Shown: one piece after another, positions 1 to 11,506 of the stretch
Position numbering within the stretch: position 1 is the stretch's first letter
Layout of the letters: each line of letters begins with the position of its first letter
Assembly (NCBI GenBank): GCA_037074615.1
Contig: CM073532.1
Location: forward strand, 14,220,001 to 14,284,000
From: Leucaena leucocephala
Lineage: Eukaryota > Streptophyta > Magnoliopsida > Fabales > Fabaceae
DNA: 64,000 nt
Direction of reading: 5' to 3'
Position numbers and translations under genes: made by a program
The notes under the pieces: model-generated
What the model saw: only the letters and a program-made list of their open reading frames with translations
Database searches by the model: none
What the model was told of the DNA's origin: nothing

Positions 1-1185
1 TATCAAATCGAAGCTTAATATGTCTACTATTTACAATAAAAATTTTGTACATTTTTCCGTCCATTTACTATTTTTAATTATGGGTCAAACATCATTAGGT
101 CACCATGAGTTACTGTTCATAGTGGCAATTTCCAGCAAACAACTTTACACACATATATGCATACATCCATCATATATCAGTCAAATATGCCAAACAACAC
201 TTATTATTAATTAATAAGTTGTTTTACATCTGAGTATGAACAGAATTTCCTATATCTCTATTACATCTTTTCCTGCCTGAAATCCGGCAGCATAATCACT
301 ACGCTTCATCCTCAGAAAGTAACTGATCTTGTACCGATTCGGTAATTCCCGTGAGAACTACCATTCTACGTAAGTACCCAGGAAAGACTGGATGTACCGG
401 CTAGGTCCACTCACTTCCAGCCTCCTTAGATAGTACCTACGTACACAGTACGTATCAGCTGCTTTCCTTATCTTGTCATAATTTCGGCAGCATACCGGCG
501 TCTATTAAAATTCCCAAAATTTACTTCGACATAACCTCCCCTGTAATGGGTTATTTATTGGGATGAGAATCGAGGGAATTTCAGTAGTAATAATCACAAC
601 AATATATGTAATGCAGAGTGACAGTGCTTGCTTGTGATTGTGTACAGATAAGTATGCCGTGTGCTTCCATACTCAATAACATATGAACATAGCATTGCAG
701 TAGAGCTTCAAGCATAACATATAGGACAACAATCCAACCAAACAATATCACAACAAATCACAAAGCCATTACATAAAAGCTAGGATTAGTTACTACCTCA
801 AAAGCTTAGCAGAACTCTAGAATCTCTGTACTGCTTTCAACTCCGCCAGAACTTCCTTTCTTTCTTTCTTCCTCTCACTTTCTCTCTCTAGCCTTCCTTC
901 TCTCTCTTATTCTTGCTTGGCCGTGGAGAATGAAGAGCAAGGGGGTATTTATAGTTTTGATGGATGGCATTTTCGTAATTTTGAAGCCATCTGAACTTGT
1001 GGTCCTGGTTTTTCCAGAATTTCCTATTTTTCTTTATTCCTTTTACTACATCATTCATGACATCATCCTAAGGCCACCTCATAGGACACCTCATATGTCA
1101 CATGGCAAAATTGCAAGCTCCTGGGACACCTCATCAGCTGACTCAGCGGTTCCAGACAGTTCTAGAGTCTTGCACCAGAATATAC
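1..1185 (-). repeat. Gypsy LTR fragment (minus), cut by window edge
   Basis: Minus-strand copy of the long Gypsy LTR that recurs through the window. Read on the minus strand it holds a TATA box, a GA-rich stretch, the conserved hairpin module (368-443) and the region resembling 30360-30670. The LTR end lies outside the window. It stops near 1185, where a plus-strand copy of the same region begins, giving a head-to-head arrangement. The breakpoint is approximate because both arms are similar there. Confidence 0.8.
942..954 (-). promoter_or_regulatory. LTR TATA box
   Basis: On the minus strand this reads CTATAAATACCCC, the TATA form found in almost every Gypsy LTR here. It is followed on that strand by a GA-rich tract (about 840-915), as in the other copies. 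It should be the LTR promoter; activity is not shown. Confidence 0.6.
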
Positions 1186-2207
1186 GGCTCTGGGACTTAT
1201 CTGGAAAGCATTGGGAAACGTGCAAGGTCTCTTGTAAGCACCACATGGCTCTGGTCTGGAGAAAGCAGATAAAGCTGAGGGCACGCATTACGAGGCAAGA
1301 CTCTGGACCGGTGAGTCAGCATGCTGAGTCAGTTGCTGAGGTGTCCAGGGAATTTAGGCATGTGGAAAATGTGGTGATGAGTCAGCTGCTGAGGTGTCCC
1401 CTGAGGTGGCACTGATGATGCAGTAAAAGGGAATTAAGGAAAATAGGAAATTCCAGGAAAAACCAGGACCGCAGGATCAGATGGCATGGAAATTATGAAA
1501 TTGCCATTGAGGATGTGTATAAATACCCCCTGCTTCATTTCCATTCACGCATGGTGAAGGGAAAGAGAGAGAAAGAAGAGAGAAAGGGAGAAGGAAAGGA
1601 AGAGAGAAAGGAAGTAAGGAAGTTCTGGCGGAGATGGAAGCAGAATAAGGATAGTAGAGTTCTGCTGAGCTAGCCAGGTAGTAACTAATCCTAGCTTTTA
1701 TGTAATGGCTTTGTGATTGATGTGCTATTGTTTGGTTGGATTATTGTCTTATATGTTATGTCTGAAGCTCTACTGCAATGCTATGAACATATGTTATTGA
1801 GTATGGAAGCACGCGGCATACTTATCTGTACACAATCACAAGCAAGCACTGTCACTCTGCGTTACATATACTGTTATGATTATTACTACTGAGATTCCCC
1901 CGAATCTCATCCCCCTTGTATAACCATTTCAGGGAGGTTATGTCAAGGTAGATTTTGAGAATTTTGAGAGACGCCGTTATGCTGCTGAAATTTCGGCGGA
2001 GATAGCAGTAGTGGAGAAAGGATATGATGCGTACTGTGTACGTAGGTACTGTCTAAGGAGACTGGTAGTGAGTGGACCTAGCCGGTTCATCCAGTCTTTC
2101 CTGGGTACTTACGTAGAATGGTAGTTCTAATGAGAGAATTATCGAATCAGTACAGCTAGTATAGCTTCCGCAGGTGTGCTCTGAGGAGTCTAAGGCAGGA
2201 TGTTTCA
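1186..2207 (+). repeat. Gypsy LTR fragment (plus), 3' part
   Basis: Plus-strand partner of the inverted pair. It matches the downstream part of the solo LTR at 9842-12594, from the block beginning GGGACTTATCTGG to the LTR terminus GGATGTTTCA at 2198-2207. It contains a TATA box, a GA-rich tract, the GAGATTC hairpin near 1890 and the long stem module (2039-2115). The 5' half is missing. Confidence 0.85.
1518..1529 (+). promoter_or_regulatory. LTR TATA box
   Basis: TATAAATACCCC in the plus-strand LTR fragment, followed by a GA-rich tract at about 1555-1620. It diverges from the TATA at 942-954, so the inverted pair carries two outward-pointing promoters. Confidence 0.55.
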
Positions 2208-3507
2208 ATTATTCTGATCAATTTAATGCAAAACGTAATTTTGATTTGAGGTCCCGATAAATTGATATAAATTTCTAAAAAATGAAACATTAGTACAGTA
2301 TCCTCTAGACCTTATAATCAGATCAAATTTGGTAGTAAATTCTTATAATTAATATAAGAATTTATGAAACTGATAGAATTTGAAAAGGACTCCTGTAGAA
2401 GTTATTATGAAATTTAAGGTGAAATCGGACACTGATAAAGGGTTAAAGGAAATGTAGAGAAATTTTTATCAGGACTTCTAGGTCTCAAACAACTATGAGA
2501 CTTTGCAGGGAATTCATTTTATATTAGAATGAATTTCTAAAAATTTCAAAGCCAATAAAAGAGGTGTCTAGCATTTATTTCAAAAATTAGGGTGATTTAA
2601 GAATATCGATATAAGGAAAGCGCATTGGGATTTGTGCGAATTAGCTATTGGACCTAAAAGAGTCCCAATATAGCATCCTAGACAAGCCCAATAAGCCCAA
2701 GATCCAGTCTTGGAGCTTAAGTCAATTTTGGATATTTTATGAATTTTTTAAAAAGAAAAATCAAATGAAAATCAAGTAGCTTCAAGAGGAAGAAAAGGAG
2801 AACATGGTGGGACCCATATCAATGGACATATGGCATCAAGAAGAAGAAAGAAACCTTATCCCATGTGCTAAAATTTATTAAAATAATATAAGAATTAAGT
2901 TAATGAAGATTAAAGAATTAAATAGCCAATAAGATTCAAGATTAAGGAATTGTAATAATTAGTTGAAGGAGGGGTATTCTTGTCCCAAGATGCCAAAGTT
3001 TTGGCTATAAATACCCCTCCATTTCCTTGCAAAACTGTGGCCTCTTGAACCCTGGAGAAACTATGGCAAAATGGAAACTCAATCCAAGGCAAAGGGAGAT
3101 TCAAGGCACTTTAGCTAGAGCTTAAGGTATGTAATCCTTCCTAGTTTATTTGTAAGTGTTTTGGAAGGATGAAACCTAAGTTTTAATTGTAGAAAAGTGA
3201 GATATTCTCTAGGTAACATTGCTGTCCAAATCTCAACAGAAATAAAGAAAGAAGAGCAAGTTAGAATCAAGTAGAAGACACTTAGAAAAGCTAGTTTGAT
3301 GATTGGTTATTGAATTGAGTTGATATTCTTGACTTTGCTCTTTCTTGAGGCCTTACAGCCAAAGCTGTTCTGGATAAGAGAAGATAGAATTTCAATCATC
3401 TAATGCTTCCATTGAATTTAAAAGATGATTTTGTGTGGGATTGAATAGGTTTGGAACCTTGGAAGCATTTGAATTGAAAGTTGTAATTTTTGAAGTCTTC
3501 TCTATTA
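2208..3507 (+). repeat. B-type Gypsy LTR fragment interrupted by Copia 1
   Basis: Mostly resembles the LTR of the LARD at 39506-53181, for example the stretch with GGACCTAAAAGAGTCCC and the TATA at 3005. The first ~70 bases look more like the A-type LTR. No terminal TG is present, so the 5' end is truncated or recombined. Copia element 1 cuts it at 3507. Sequence of LTR-end type resumes at 15211, but about 1.1 kb expected between the two points is absent. Confidence 0.7.
3005..3017 (+). promoter_or_regulatory. LTR TATA box
   Basis: CTATAAATACCCC in the B-like LTR fragment, at the position corresponding to 40403 and 51411 in the LARD LTRs. Confidence 0.5.
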
Positions 3508-4328
3508 TGTTGGAAATTGTGCCCTAGGGGCCAATCATTGTATCATGTTATCATATTATTTGCATGTTTACTATGATGACAATCCTTGGATAACTAGTGA
3601 TTTTATCCTAAATGTCCCTGGTCAGTCATCTATGCGGGAACAGAGATGAAATAAGACCAGTATGACTTTGAAGATATATAGAGATATAAATCAAAGTCAT
3701 AAGCACATGTAAGAGTACAGGGTGTTGGATCGACCCGCTATGAGAGAGTTGCATGGGTTAAGTCGTAAGTTTCTCTCATATACAAGCCATGTCACTATGC
3801 CCTTTGACCTGAGATCATCATGGATTCCTACATGACAAACGCTCAGCTTTGACCTAGTCAAAAGTCACTTTTGACCGAGTGATCATAAAGGCTATGCTCG
3901 GGCTTAGTGGTTTTTCATGCGGAGGAATGTGAATGGTCAAGATGGAATTTGTCCCTCACATTCGTAGAGAGATATTACTGGGCCCCTCGATGAGTGAGTC
4001 TGAGAAATGTATGGCCATACTGGAATGGAAGGGTAGTTCCATTTCTATATTCAGACTACTCAGGGATCGAGAAAGTAACGGTCAGGAACAGGAGGATGAC
4101 GTTCTCCATGCCTCATCCTTGATCGAAATATCATGTGACAAAAGGGACGTGATATGGTTGTATGAAAGGTTACATCGTTTATCGATCCTCATATGTTTTG
4201 GGTAGTCGTAATGCCTTGCTAGAGACCGCTTACGACTTGTGGGTCAGTATAGTAACTGGGCCACTGCCAACTTCATATGGGCCTACAGGGTCGCACACAA
4301 AACAGCCCAATGCGAGCTATGATGTCCA

Positions 4329-4735
4329 GATTCATTGAATCTAGAGATGTCTAGATTCAATGAATAATCTAGGGTGGATATATATTTTATATATATATAA
4401 ATTAGTTTATATATATATATTATATATATAATATAAGAGATATTTGTAAGATTTAATTTATAAGGATAAATTAAATCTCTATCATTTTTGAATTTGAATT
4501 TAAATGGATATGATCTATTTAAATTTGAAATTCAAATTGATAAGATATCTCAAATTTGATTTATAAGAATAAATCAAATATAATTCTGTCTTATCTTTAT
4601 TTTAAATTAAATAAATAGGTGAATTAAATCTGTGGGACGGATTTAATATAAACCATATTTATTTAATTAGTTTCTTATTAAATTATGCAATATATGATAT
4701 TGTATTAATTCAGAATTAATATAAGATTAATTCTG
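4329..4735 (+). repeat. Cluster of AT-rich inverted repeats in Copia 1 LTR
   Basis: Consecutive perfect or near-perfect hairpins are visible. One is TTCATTGAATCTAGA against TCTAGATTCAATGAA (about 4331-4366). Others are ATTTAATTTAT against ATAAATTAAAT (about 4454-4477), TTGATTTAT against ATAAATCAA, and ATTCAGAATTA against TAATTCTGAA (about 4708-4735). TA dinucleotide tracts lie at 4378-4435. The cluster lies upstream of the putative TATA, so it belongs to U3. It is repeated in the 3' LTR and, altered, in Copia 2. Confidence 0.7.
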
Positions 4736-4768
4736 AAGCCCGGCCCTATTAGAAGCCCGATAGCTTCC

Positions 4769-4777
4769 TATATATTT
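4769..4777 (+). promoter_or_regulatory. Putative Copia LTR TATA box
   Basis: TATATATTT lies between the AT-rich U3 and the GC-richer region that leads to the primer site. It is the best-placed TATA candidate for the Copia 1 LTR. The same site occurs in the 3' LTR near 14521. Confidence 0.4.
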
Positions 4778-5040
4778 GACATTAGGAGCTAGGGTTCTAC
4801 AGACAGTATAGATCTCTTCACACACATTCAGTCGTGAGAAAAGGGGGCAGGGAGAGTGCAAAAGGTTTGCACATAAGAAACTGCCGAGATAGAGAGAGTG
4901 AGGACGGAATCTCTAGAAAGCCCTAGAGGGACAAGAGGCGCTAGCACGTCGTTCGCAATTGGAACGCTGTTCGTGTGGATACCGGTAGAGGAAGCGGATC
5001 TGAGCTGTCGACTTCTACGATACGACCAGACACGAAGCAA

Positions 5041-5248
5041 GGTCGCGACCAGAACACGCTGAGGTCGCGACCATACGGGCATCTGAACGTCAGAAATCCG
5101 AAAAGAAGAGGCAGGTCGCGACTTGAAGCTGACGAGGTCGCGACTACAAACTCCAGAGACTTCAGGTCGCGACGAGAAGCAGAGGAGGTCGCGACTAAAA
5201 TGTTCCAGAGGCGAAGAGTCGCGACTAGTGGACACTGAGGTCGCGACC
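5041..5248 (+). repeat. GTCGCGAC palindrome array, 5' LTR
   Basis: Eight copies of the self-complementary octamer GTCGCGAC, most inside GAGGTCGCGAC(C/T), spaced about 19-42 bp in the R/U5 part of the LTR. The same array is at 14793-15001 in the 3' LTR. The Copia 2 LTR has a different sequence here. Open frames across this array on both strands (4828-5385 minus, 4975-5238 plus) have no recognisable domain and are taken as chance. Confidence 0.8.
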
Positions 5249-5370
5249 AAAGCTTGAAACCGAAGGTAACACTTCTTTCTCCTTGACTTAAACACATTCG
5301 GTAGATCCTGGCTGGGAATGGAAAAATTTTTAAAGTTAATTTCCGCTGCGTGTCTTCCAATTCCCTTCAG

Positions 5371-5383
5371 TGGTATCAGAGCC
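5371..5383 (+). promoter_or_regulatory. Primer binding site, initiator tRNA-Met
   Basis: TGGTATCAGAGCC, one base after the LTR terminus. It is complementary to the 3' end of plant initiator tRNA-Met, the usual primer of Copia reverse transcription. Confidence 0.9.
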
Positions 5384-6510
5384 ATGCCGTTTTGTGTTTA
5401 AGTTAGGCTTGATTCTTGATACATGTGATGTATGTTAGACTTCTTAGCGGATTATATGATAACATGCGAGATATGTATGACATATATGGAATCTGTTTAT
5501 GTATGACATATACGGAATCTAAAAGGAAACTGAAATCGGTGGTGTATGTTAATTGATTTGATCAATTAATATTGATGGGGTCTAAGGAAAAAGAATTAAG
5601 ATTCTTGATGGGACCGCCGTGGCTATTTAATCGTAGCGCAACATAATCGTAATATGGATTGACTTTCCTGATATATGAATGTTTTGAAACATTTATTGCC
5701 CTTCAAATAGTATGAATTTTGATTCTTGAATGTTTGGGTATGGTGAACAATATGGCTCTAGATTACAAGTGTTGTAATTTTTCTAAATACGGCCTGCGTG
5801 TCGTGCCTTCCTCTAATGACTCTCGTTGTACATTCTCTTCTCATCTCACTCCCCTCGAATGTTAAAACGAGGTTTCCTTATGTAATTTTCCTATTCTAAT
5901 TAGACAGCTTCTCTCATTGGCTTGAGGGGACTTAGGATAGGTGAGCCATATTGTGTCACGTTTAAGATTATGCATCTTTTGATTAGATCACTGCATGTAT
6001 GTTTTATATGCATAATACTTGTATGAGATACAACCGCGATACATGCATCTTATAAACCAGATAATTAATTAAACCCTCTAAAAGAAATCTTAAGTCATAT
6101 GCCGTCAATTAATGGACACTTGTCAAAACCTCGATCGCTCATTTGTAGGTCCACCAAAGTGGGTGCATTTGAGTTATCTTGGGGAGATAAGCAAGAGTAA
6201 TGGTGCTGCTCTTATGTTTGTTATTGTTTGACTTAATTGAGATTATCAAAACGGTTTTGGGTCTCAAGGCATTAGATGGGATTAAAACATGCCGGATCAT
6301 ATGATGATGGAATCCCACAAATATCTAAGAATTACATTTGATGTAATTGGTAAAGTTGTTACCTACCTAAATAACTTAAAGTTGAGCGTCTTGCCAAAGC
6401 GGACTCAAGTTTAAGCCAAATATGGATCTTAGCCCACTAATTATTACATTGAGGGTTGTTTTATTCAGTGGGAGATTGCTAATTAAATTGCATATTTTAA
6501 TTGTAGAATC
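5384..6510 (+). other. Copia 1 untranslated leader
   Basis: No ORF of note between the primer site and gag. It contains a short direct duplication around TATGTATGACATATA (about 5474-5522). It aligns in outline with the Copia 2 leader (60162-61392 on the minus strand) but lacks that copy's GC-rich duplicated hairpin near 61031-61098. Confidence 0.6.
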
Positions 6511-9500
6511 GTGACGACTAGTAATACTGCTACATTATCGTTACGATCTGTCCTTGAGAAGGACAAACTCAATGGGACAAACTTTCTTGACTGGTTCAGG
6601 AACTTGAGAATTGTTCTCAAGCAGGAAAGAAAGGCATATGTCCTAGATCAACCCATTCCTGAGGAGCCAGCAGCCAATGCTCCTAGAGCTCAGAGAGATT
6701 CTTATGCGAAGCATAAGGAAGACTCTGTTGATGTGGGATGCTTGATGCTTGCCACTATGGTTCCGGAGCTTCAAAGAGATCTGGAACACATGGAGGCTTA
6801 TGAGATGATTGTGCATCTTAAGGAAATGTTCCAGCAACAAGCAAGGCAAGAGAGGTATGAGACCACTAAGGCCTTACATTCCTGCAAGATGGCTGAAGGT
6901 GCATCAGTCAGTACTCATGTCCTAAAGATGAAAAGGTACATTGATCACCTTGAGAGGCTTGGATTTCCCATGAGTCAGGAGTTAGCTACAGATTTGATCT
7001 TGAACTCACTCCCAGAAAGTTATGACCAGTTTGTCATGAATTACAACATGAACAACATGGAGAAATCTATTTCTGAACTGCATTGGATGCTTAAAACTGC
7101 TGAGCCGACTGTTAAGAAGAAGCCCAGTACTGTTTTGATGGTTCACAAAGGAAAGGGTATGAAAAAGAAAGGCAAGGGTAAGGGGAAGGGTCACGGCTCA
7201 TCTGGTAAGACCAAAGAGTCAGGCAAGCCCGAAACCAAGCCTGCACCAAAGAAGGCAAAGCCTCCAAAGGAAGGAGTTTGCTTCTTCTGCAATGAACTGG
7301 GTCATTGGAAGAGGAATTGCAAACTCTACCTTGAAGATCTGAAAAAGAACAAGAAGGATAGCGGGGCTATCGCTTCAGGTATTTATGTTATAGACATTCA
7401 TCTCTCTACTTCCACTACATGGGTATTAGATACTGCATGTGGTTCTCACATTTGTACAAATCTGCAGGGCCTAAAGGACAGTAGAAAGCTGAAGAAGGGC
7501 GAAGTTGACCTACGAGTTGGAAATAGAGCAAAGGTTGCTGCTCTAGCTGTAGGCACTTATGAATTAGTTCTGCCCACTGGGCTTTTGTTAGTTTTGAACA
7601 ATTGCTATTATGTTCCTGCTTTGAGTAGTAACATTGTTTCTCTTTCTTATTTGGATAAGGAAGGTTACACTTCATTTCTGGGAATGGTAAATGTTCCATT
7701 TATTGTAATGATGTTTTCTATGCTCATGGTGATTTGCATGTTGATCATTACATATTAAACTTGGAACAACCCAATCATGGAAATATCTATAACATAACCG
7801 CCAAAAGGATCAAACCAAATGATTTGAATTCGATGTACCTCTGGCACTGTCGTCTAGGCCACATAAATGAGAAACGCATTTCTAAAACTCCATCAAGATG
7901 GATTTCTCAACTCATTTGATTTTGAATCATATGATACTTGCGAATCTTATTTGTTAGGAAAGATGACAAAGTCGCCTTTCACTGGGCACAGTGAGAGGGC
8001 CACTGATTTGTTGGGCCTCATACATACAGATGTGTGTGGACCGATGAATACAAATGCCAGAAGAGGTTATTCGTACTTCATTACATTAATAGATGATTTC
8101 AGTAGATATGGCTACGTCTATCTAATGAAACATAAATCCGAATCTTTTGAAATGTTCAAGATATTTCAAAATGAAGTACAAAACCAGCTTGGCAAAACAA
8201 TTAAAGCCCTTCGATCTGATCGAGGGGGTGAATATTTGAGCCAAGAGTTTATCGATCATCTTAGGAATTGTGGAATAGTCTCACAATTGACTCCTCCAGG
8301 AACACCACAATGGAATGGGGTTTCTGAACGGAGGAATCGAACACTATTGGATATGGTTCGATCCATGATGAGTCGAACAGATCTTCCACCATCCTTTTGG
8401 GGCCACGCCCTAGAGACAGCTGTGTTCACACTGAATCGTGTTCCATCTAAGGCAGTTGAAAAGACTCCGTATGAGATATGGACTGGGAGGAAACCTAGTT
8501 TGTCTTTTCTCAAGATTTGGGGATGTGAGGTCTATGTTAAGCAACAAGCCTCAGATAAGTTAGCGCCCAAATCTTCAAAGTGCCTTTTTGTGGGATATCC
8601 TAAGGAAACCAAGGGATATTATGTCTACAACCCCACTGATAACAAAGTGTTTGTTGTCAGAAATGGTATCTTTCTAGAATGAGAATTTATCTCTAAAAGA
8701 ACCACTGGGAGCAAGGTACACCTCGAAGAAGTTTGAGAGCCACAAGACGCCACAGAACTAGAGATGGAAAGTAGAGAAGACTCACAAGAAGTTGTTGAGA
8801 CTCCTCAAGTCACGCAAGGCCCAAGGCGATCAATAGGGCACGACTTCAGCCTCAGAGATATGGATTTCTGATTTCTGATAGTCGTGATGTGTTGCTCATT
8901 GAGCATAATGAGCCCACTACCTATCAAGAAGCTATAGTGGGACCAAACTCTGAAAAATGGCTTAATGCCATGAAGTCTGAGATGCAATCCATGTACGACA
9001 ATAAGGTATGGACCTTAGTCGACCCGCCTGAAGGTGTAAAAACCGTCGGGTGCAAGTGGGTTTTTAAAGAGAAAACTGACATGGATGGCAATGTAAATGT
9101 CTTCAAGGCACGACTGGTTGCAAAAGGATTTACTCAAACTCATGGTGTGGACTATGATGAGACATTTCCCCCAGTTGCAATGGCCAAATCAATCAGAATC
9201 CTCCTTGCCATTGCAGCATATTATGACTATGAAATATGGCAGATGGACGTCAAGACAGCCTTCCTTAATGGAAAGCTCCTTGAGGATGTGTACATGACAC
9301 AACCTGAAGGTTTTGTGCGTTCTGAGGACTCTGGTAAGGTATGCAAGCTTCAAAGGTCCATTTATGGACTGAAGCAAGCATCTCGGAGTTGGAATCATCG
9401 TTTTGATGAAGTAGTCAAAGAGTTTGGATTTCTTCAAAACATTGATGAACCTTGTGTGTACAAGAAGGTTAGTGGGAGCACAGTTGTATTTTTGGTACTC

Positions 9501-9841
9501 TATGTCGATGACATCCTACTCATTGGGAATGACATTCCTACCTTGCAGATTGTCAAGTCTTGGTTAGGAAAATCTTTCTCGATGAAAGACTTGGGTGAAG
9601 CCACCTACATCCTAGGAATTAGGATCTATAGAGATAGATCTAAAAGGCTTCTAGGACTGAGTCAGAGCACATATATAGACAAGATACTGCATAGGTTCAG
9701 TATGCAGGAATCAAAAAGGGGTTTCATACCCATGTCTCATGGTATTCACCTCAGCAAGGATTTGTGTCCTAGTACACCAGATCAGCGAGGTCGCATGAGT
9801 AAGATTCCATATGCCTCGGCCATAGGATCTATCATGTACGC
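6511..9841 (+). pseudogene. Copia 1 gag-pol, broken (Gag, PR, INT, most of RT)
   Basis: Relative of the intact 1327-codon polyprotein at 56178-60161. The order is Gag, a CCHC zinc knuckle near 7279-7320, a protease motif LDTAC near 7426, an integrase with HHCC and DDE motifs, then RT with YVDD near 9500. Lesions visible against the intact copy: the start ATG is GTG at 6511; one base is lost near 7673; one base is gained near 7884; CGA codons became TGA at 8680-8682 and 8734-8736; one base is lost near 8830. The frame runs into the nested LTR at 9842. It is a clear pseudogene and could only move using proteins supplied by another copy. Confidence 0.93.
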
Positions 9842-11493
9842 TGTAACATCCCGATTTTTTGGGTCTAGGAGAACTGGGAAGTAGTCTGATATGGGCAGGC
9901 TGCTAAACCCGTAGTCCCAGGGTAGTAATCTGATATGGGCGGATCACTTACCTGTATTTTGTAGGATCCGAGGGATGAGCTAAGTCCTTCAGGATGTAAA
10001 GATGAGTTAAGTCTTTAACCTACAGAATCGGGACAGTTCACCTAGGTTCAAAATGAGGAATGTGAGGAATATCCTAAGTCTTAAGCCTAGGAATTCTGCA
10101 GGAAGCTTGATATGGGCTGGCTCCTGTGTAAGATAACCTGATATGGGCGGGTTGTCGAGCCTTTCAATTAACAATGACTCCCGAAGAGTTTAAGGGATGA
10201 GTTATTGAAAGAGAATTTCTAGAACTTAAGATAAAGGATGAGAAGATGAGCAATGAGGCCAGAAAGAGAATGTAGGGGCAAAATCGTAATTATGGGAAAG
10301 ATCGGGCTGGTAGCCGATGAGTACCATATTTTGCCAGAAAATAGAGAAAATTATGCTGATCATTTCACTGAACTGTGAAATGTGCATATGAGGTTTCTAT
10401 GTGTATGAAAGAATTAGAAATATGACCAGGGGTAAAATGGTCATTTTGGAAAAGTGTGCGCGTGAGTGCTTTTTCAGGCCAAAACAGCCCGGTCCGGATA
10501 AAATATCTGAAAATACCGGGAGATAGAGAAAAGGATTCCGGGTTGAATGAGGAGTCACAGAATTTTGATTTGAGGTCCCGATTTTTCTGTAAAAATTCCT
10601 GAAGATGGGAATTTACAGTTATAATCGGTAAAGAAAAAGTAGTTCCGATAGGGATGATCGGACTGTGGCCAGGGGGCCGTATAGTGTTTCTAAGGCCTTT
10701 AGTGACACCAGGGAAGGCCCAGGCCCATTATATCAGTCCAGTGGTAAAAGGGGCCGGTGTCCGGGAAAAAGGTGCAAAATGACGAAAATGCCCCTATGTT
10801 ATAGAACAGCTGAAGAATGAGTAAAGGGTATTTTGGTCATTTGCCTAAGGTTAGACAGTCCAGGGAAGTTATCTGGATAGTTGACCAGGGTCAAAGAGTA
10901 CTCTGGTAAGAGGTGAAAAGACAATAATGCCTTTAGAGCTAATAAAGTAAAGAAAGAGAGACTAAGGGCATTTTGGTAATTTGCCAAGGGGCATTTCTTG
11001 GGAATCGTGCCATCAGAGTACTTGGGCTGGATCAGAGACCCGAGATGATATTCCCAGGCCCAAAAACGCAGGCCCAGTGATTCAGGGGGAAAGTGGCATT
11101 AAAATAATGATTTAATGACTTTTCAGTAAAGTAAAGTTACTCGGTCGGCACGATAACCGAGGAGGTGATCAGATAAAGTCCGGGACTTATCTGGATAGCA
11201 TTGGAAGGCGTGAAAGGTCCCTTCCAGATGCCACATGGCATTAGTCTGGAGAAAGCAGATAAAGCTGAGGACACGCTTTACGAGGCAAGAGACTGGACCG
11301 GTGAGTCAGCCTGCTGAGGTGTCCAGGAATTTCAGCATGTGGAAAATGTGGCGATGAGTCAGCTGCTGAGGTGTCCACTGAGGTGTCCTGGATGATGCAG
11401 TAAAAAGGAATAAAAGAAAATAGGAAAATCCAGGAAAAACCAGGACCACAAGTTCATATGGCTTCAAAATTACAGGAATGCCATTGAAGGAAA

Positions 11494-11506
11494 CTATAAA
11501 TACCCC
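11494..11506 (+). promoter_or_regulatory. LTR TATA box
   Basis: CTATAAATACCCC in the solo LTR, followed by a GA-rich tract at 11550-11612. Confidence 0.6.

Larger units (their letters stand above)
3508..5369 (+). repeat. Copia 1 5' LTR
   Basis: Starts TGTTGGAAATTG and ends CCCTTCA just before the primer site; 1862 bp. The partner is 13262-15122 (1861 bp). By eye I count about ten small differences between them, roughly half a percent. It contains a chain of AT-rich palindromes (4329-4735), a TATA-like site near 4769 and an array of GTCGCGAC palindromes (5041-5248). Confidence 0.95.

Noticed and set aside
4378..4440. TA microsatellite as a separate feature
   Set aside because: It is part of the Copia LTR and differs only in length between the two LTRs.
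5371..5383. Possible tRNA gene
   Set aside because: Only the primer-site complement to the tRNA 3' end is present; there is no cloverleaf.
4828..5385. 185-codon minus-strand frame, and overlapping frames on both strands, in the Copia 1 LTR
   Set aside because: They follow the GTCGCGAC array, recur in both LTRs and have no domain or start context.
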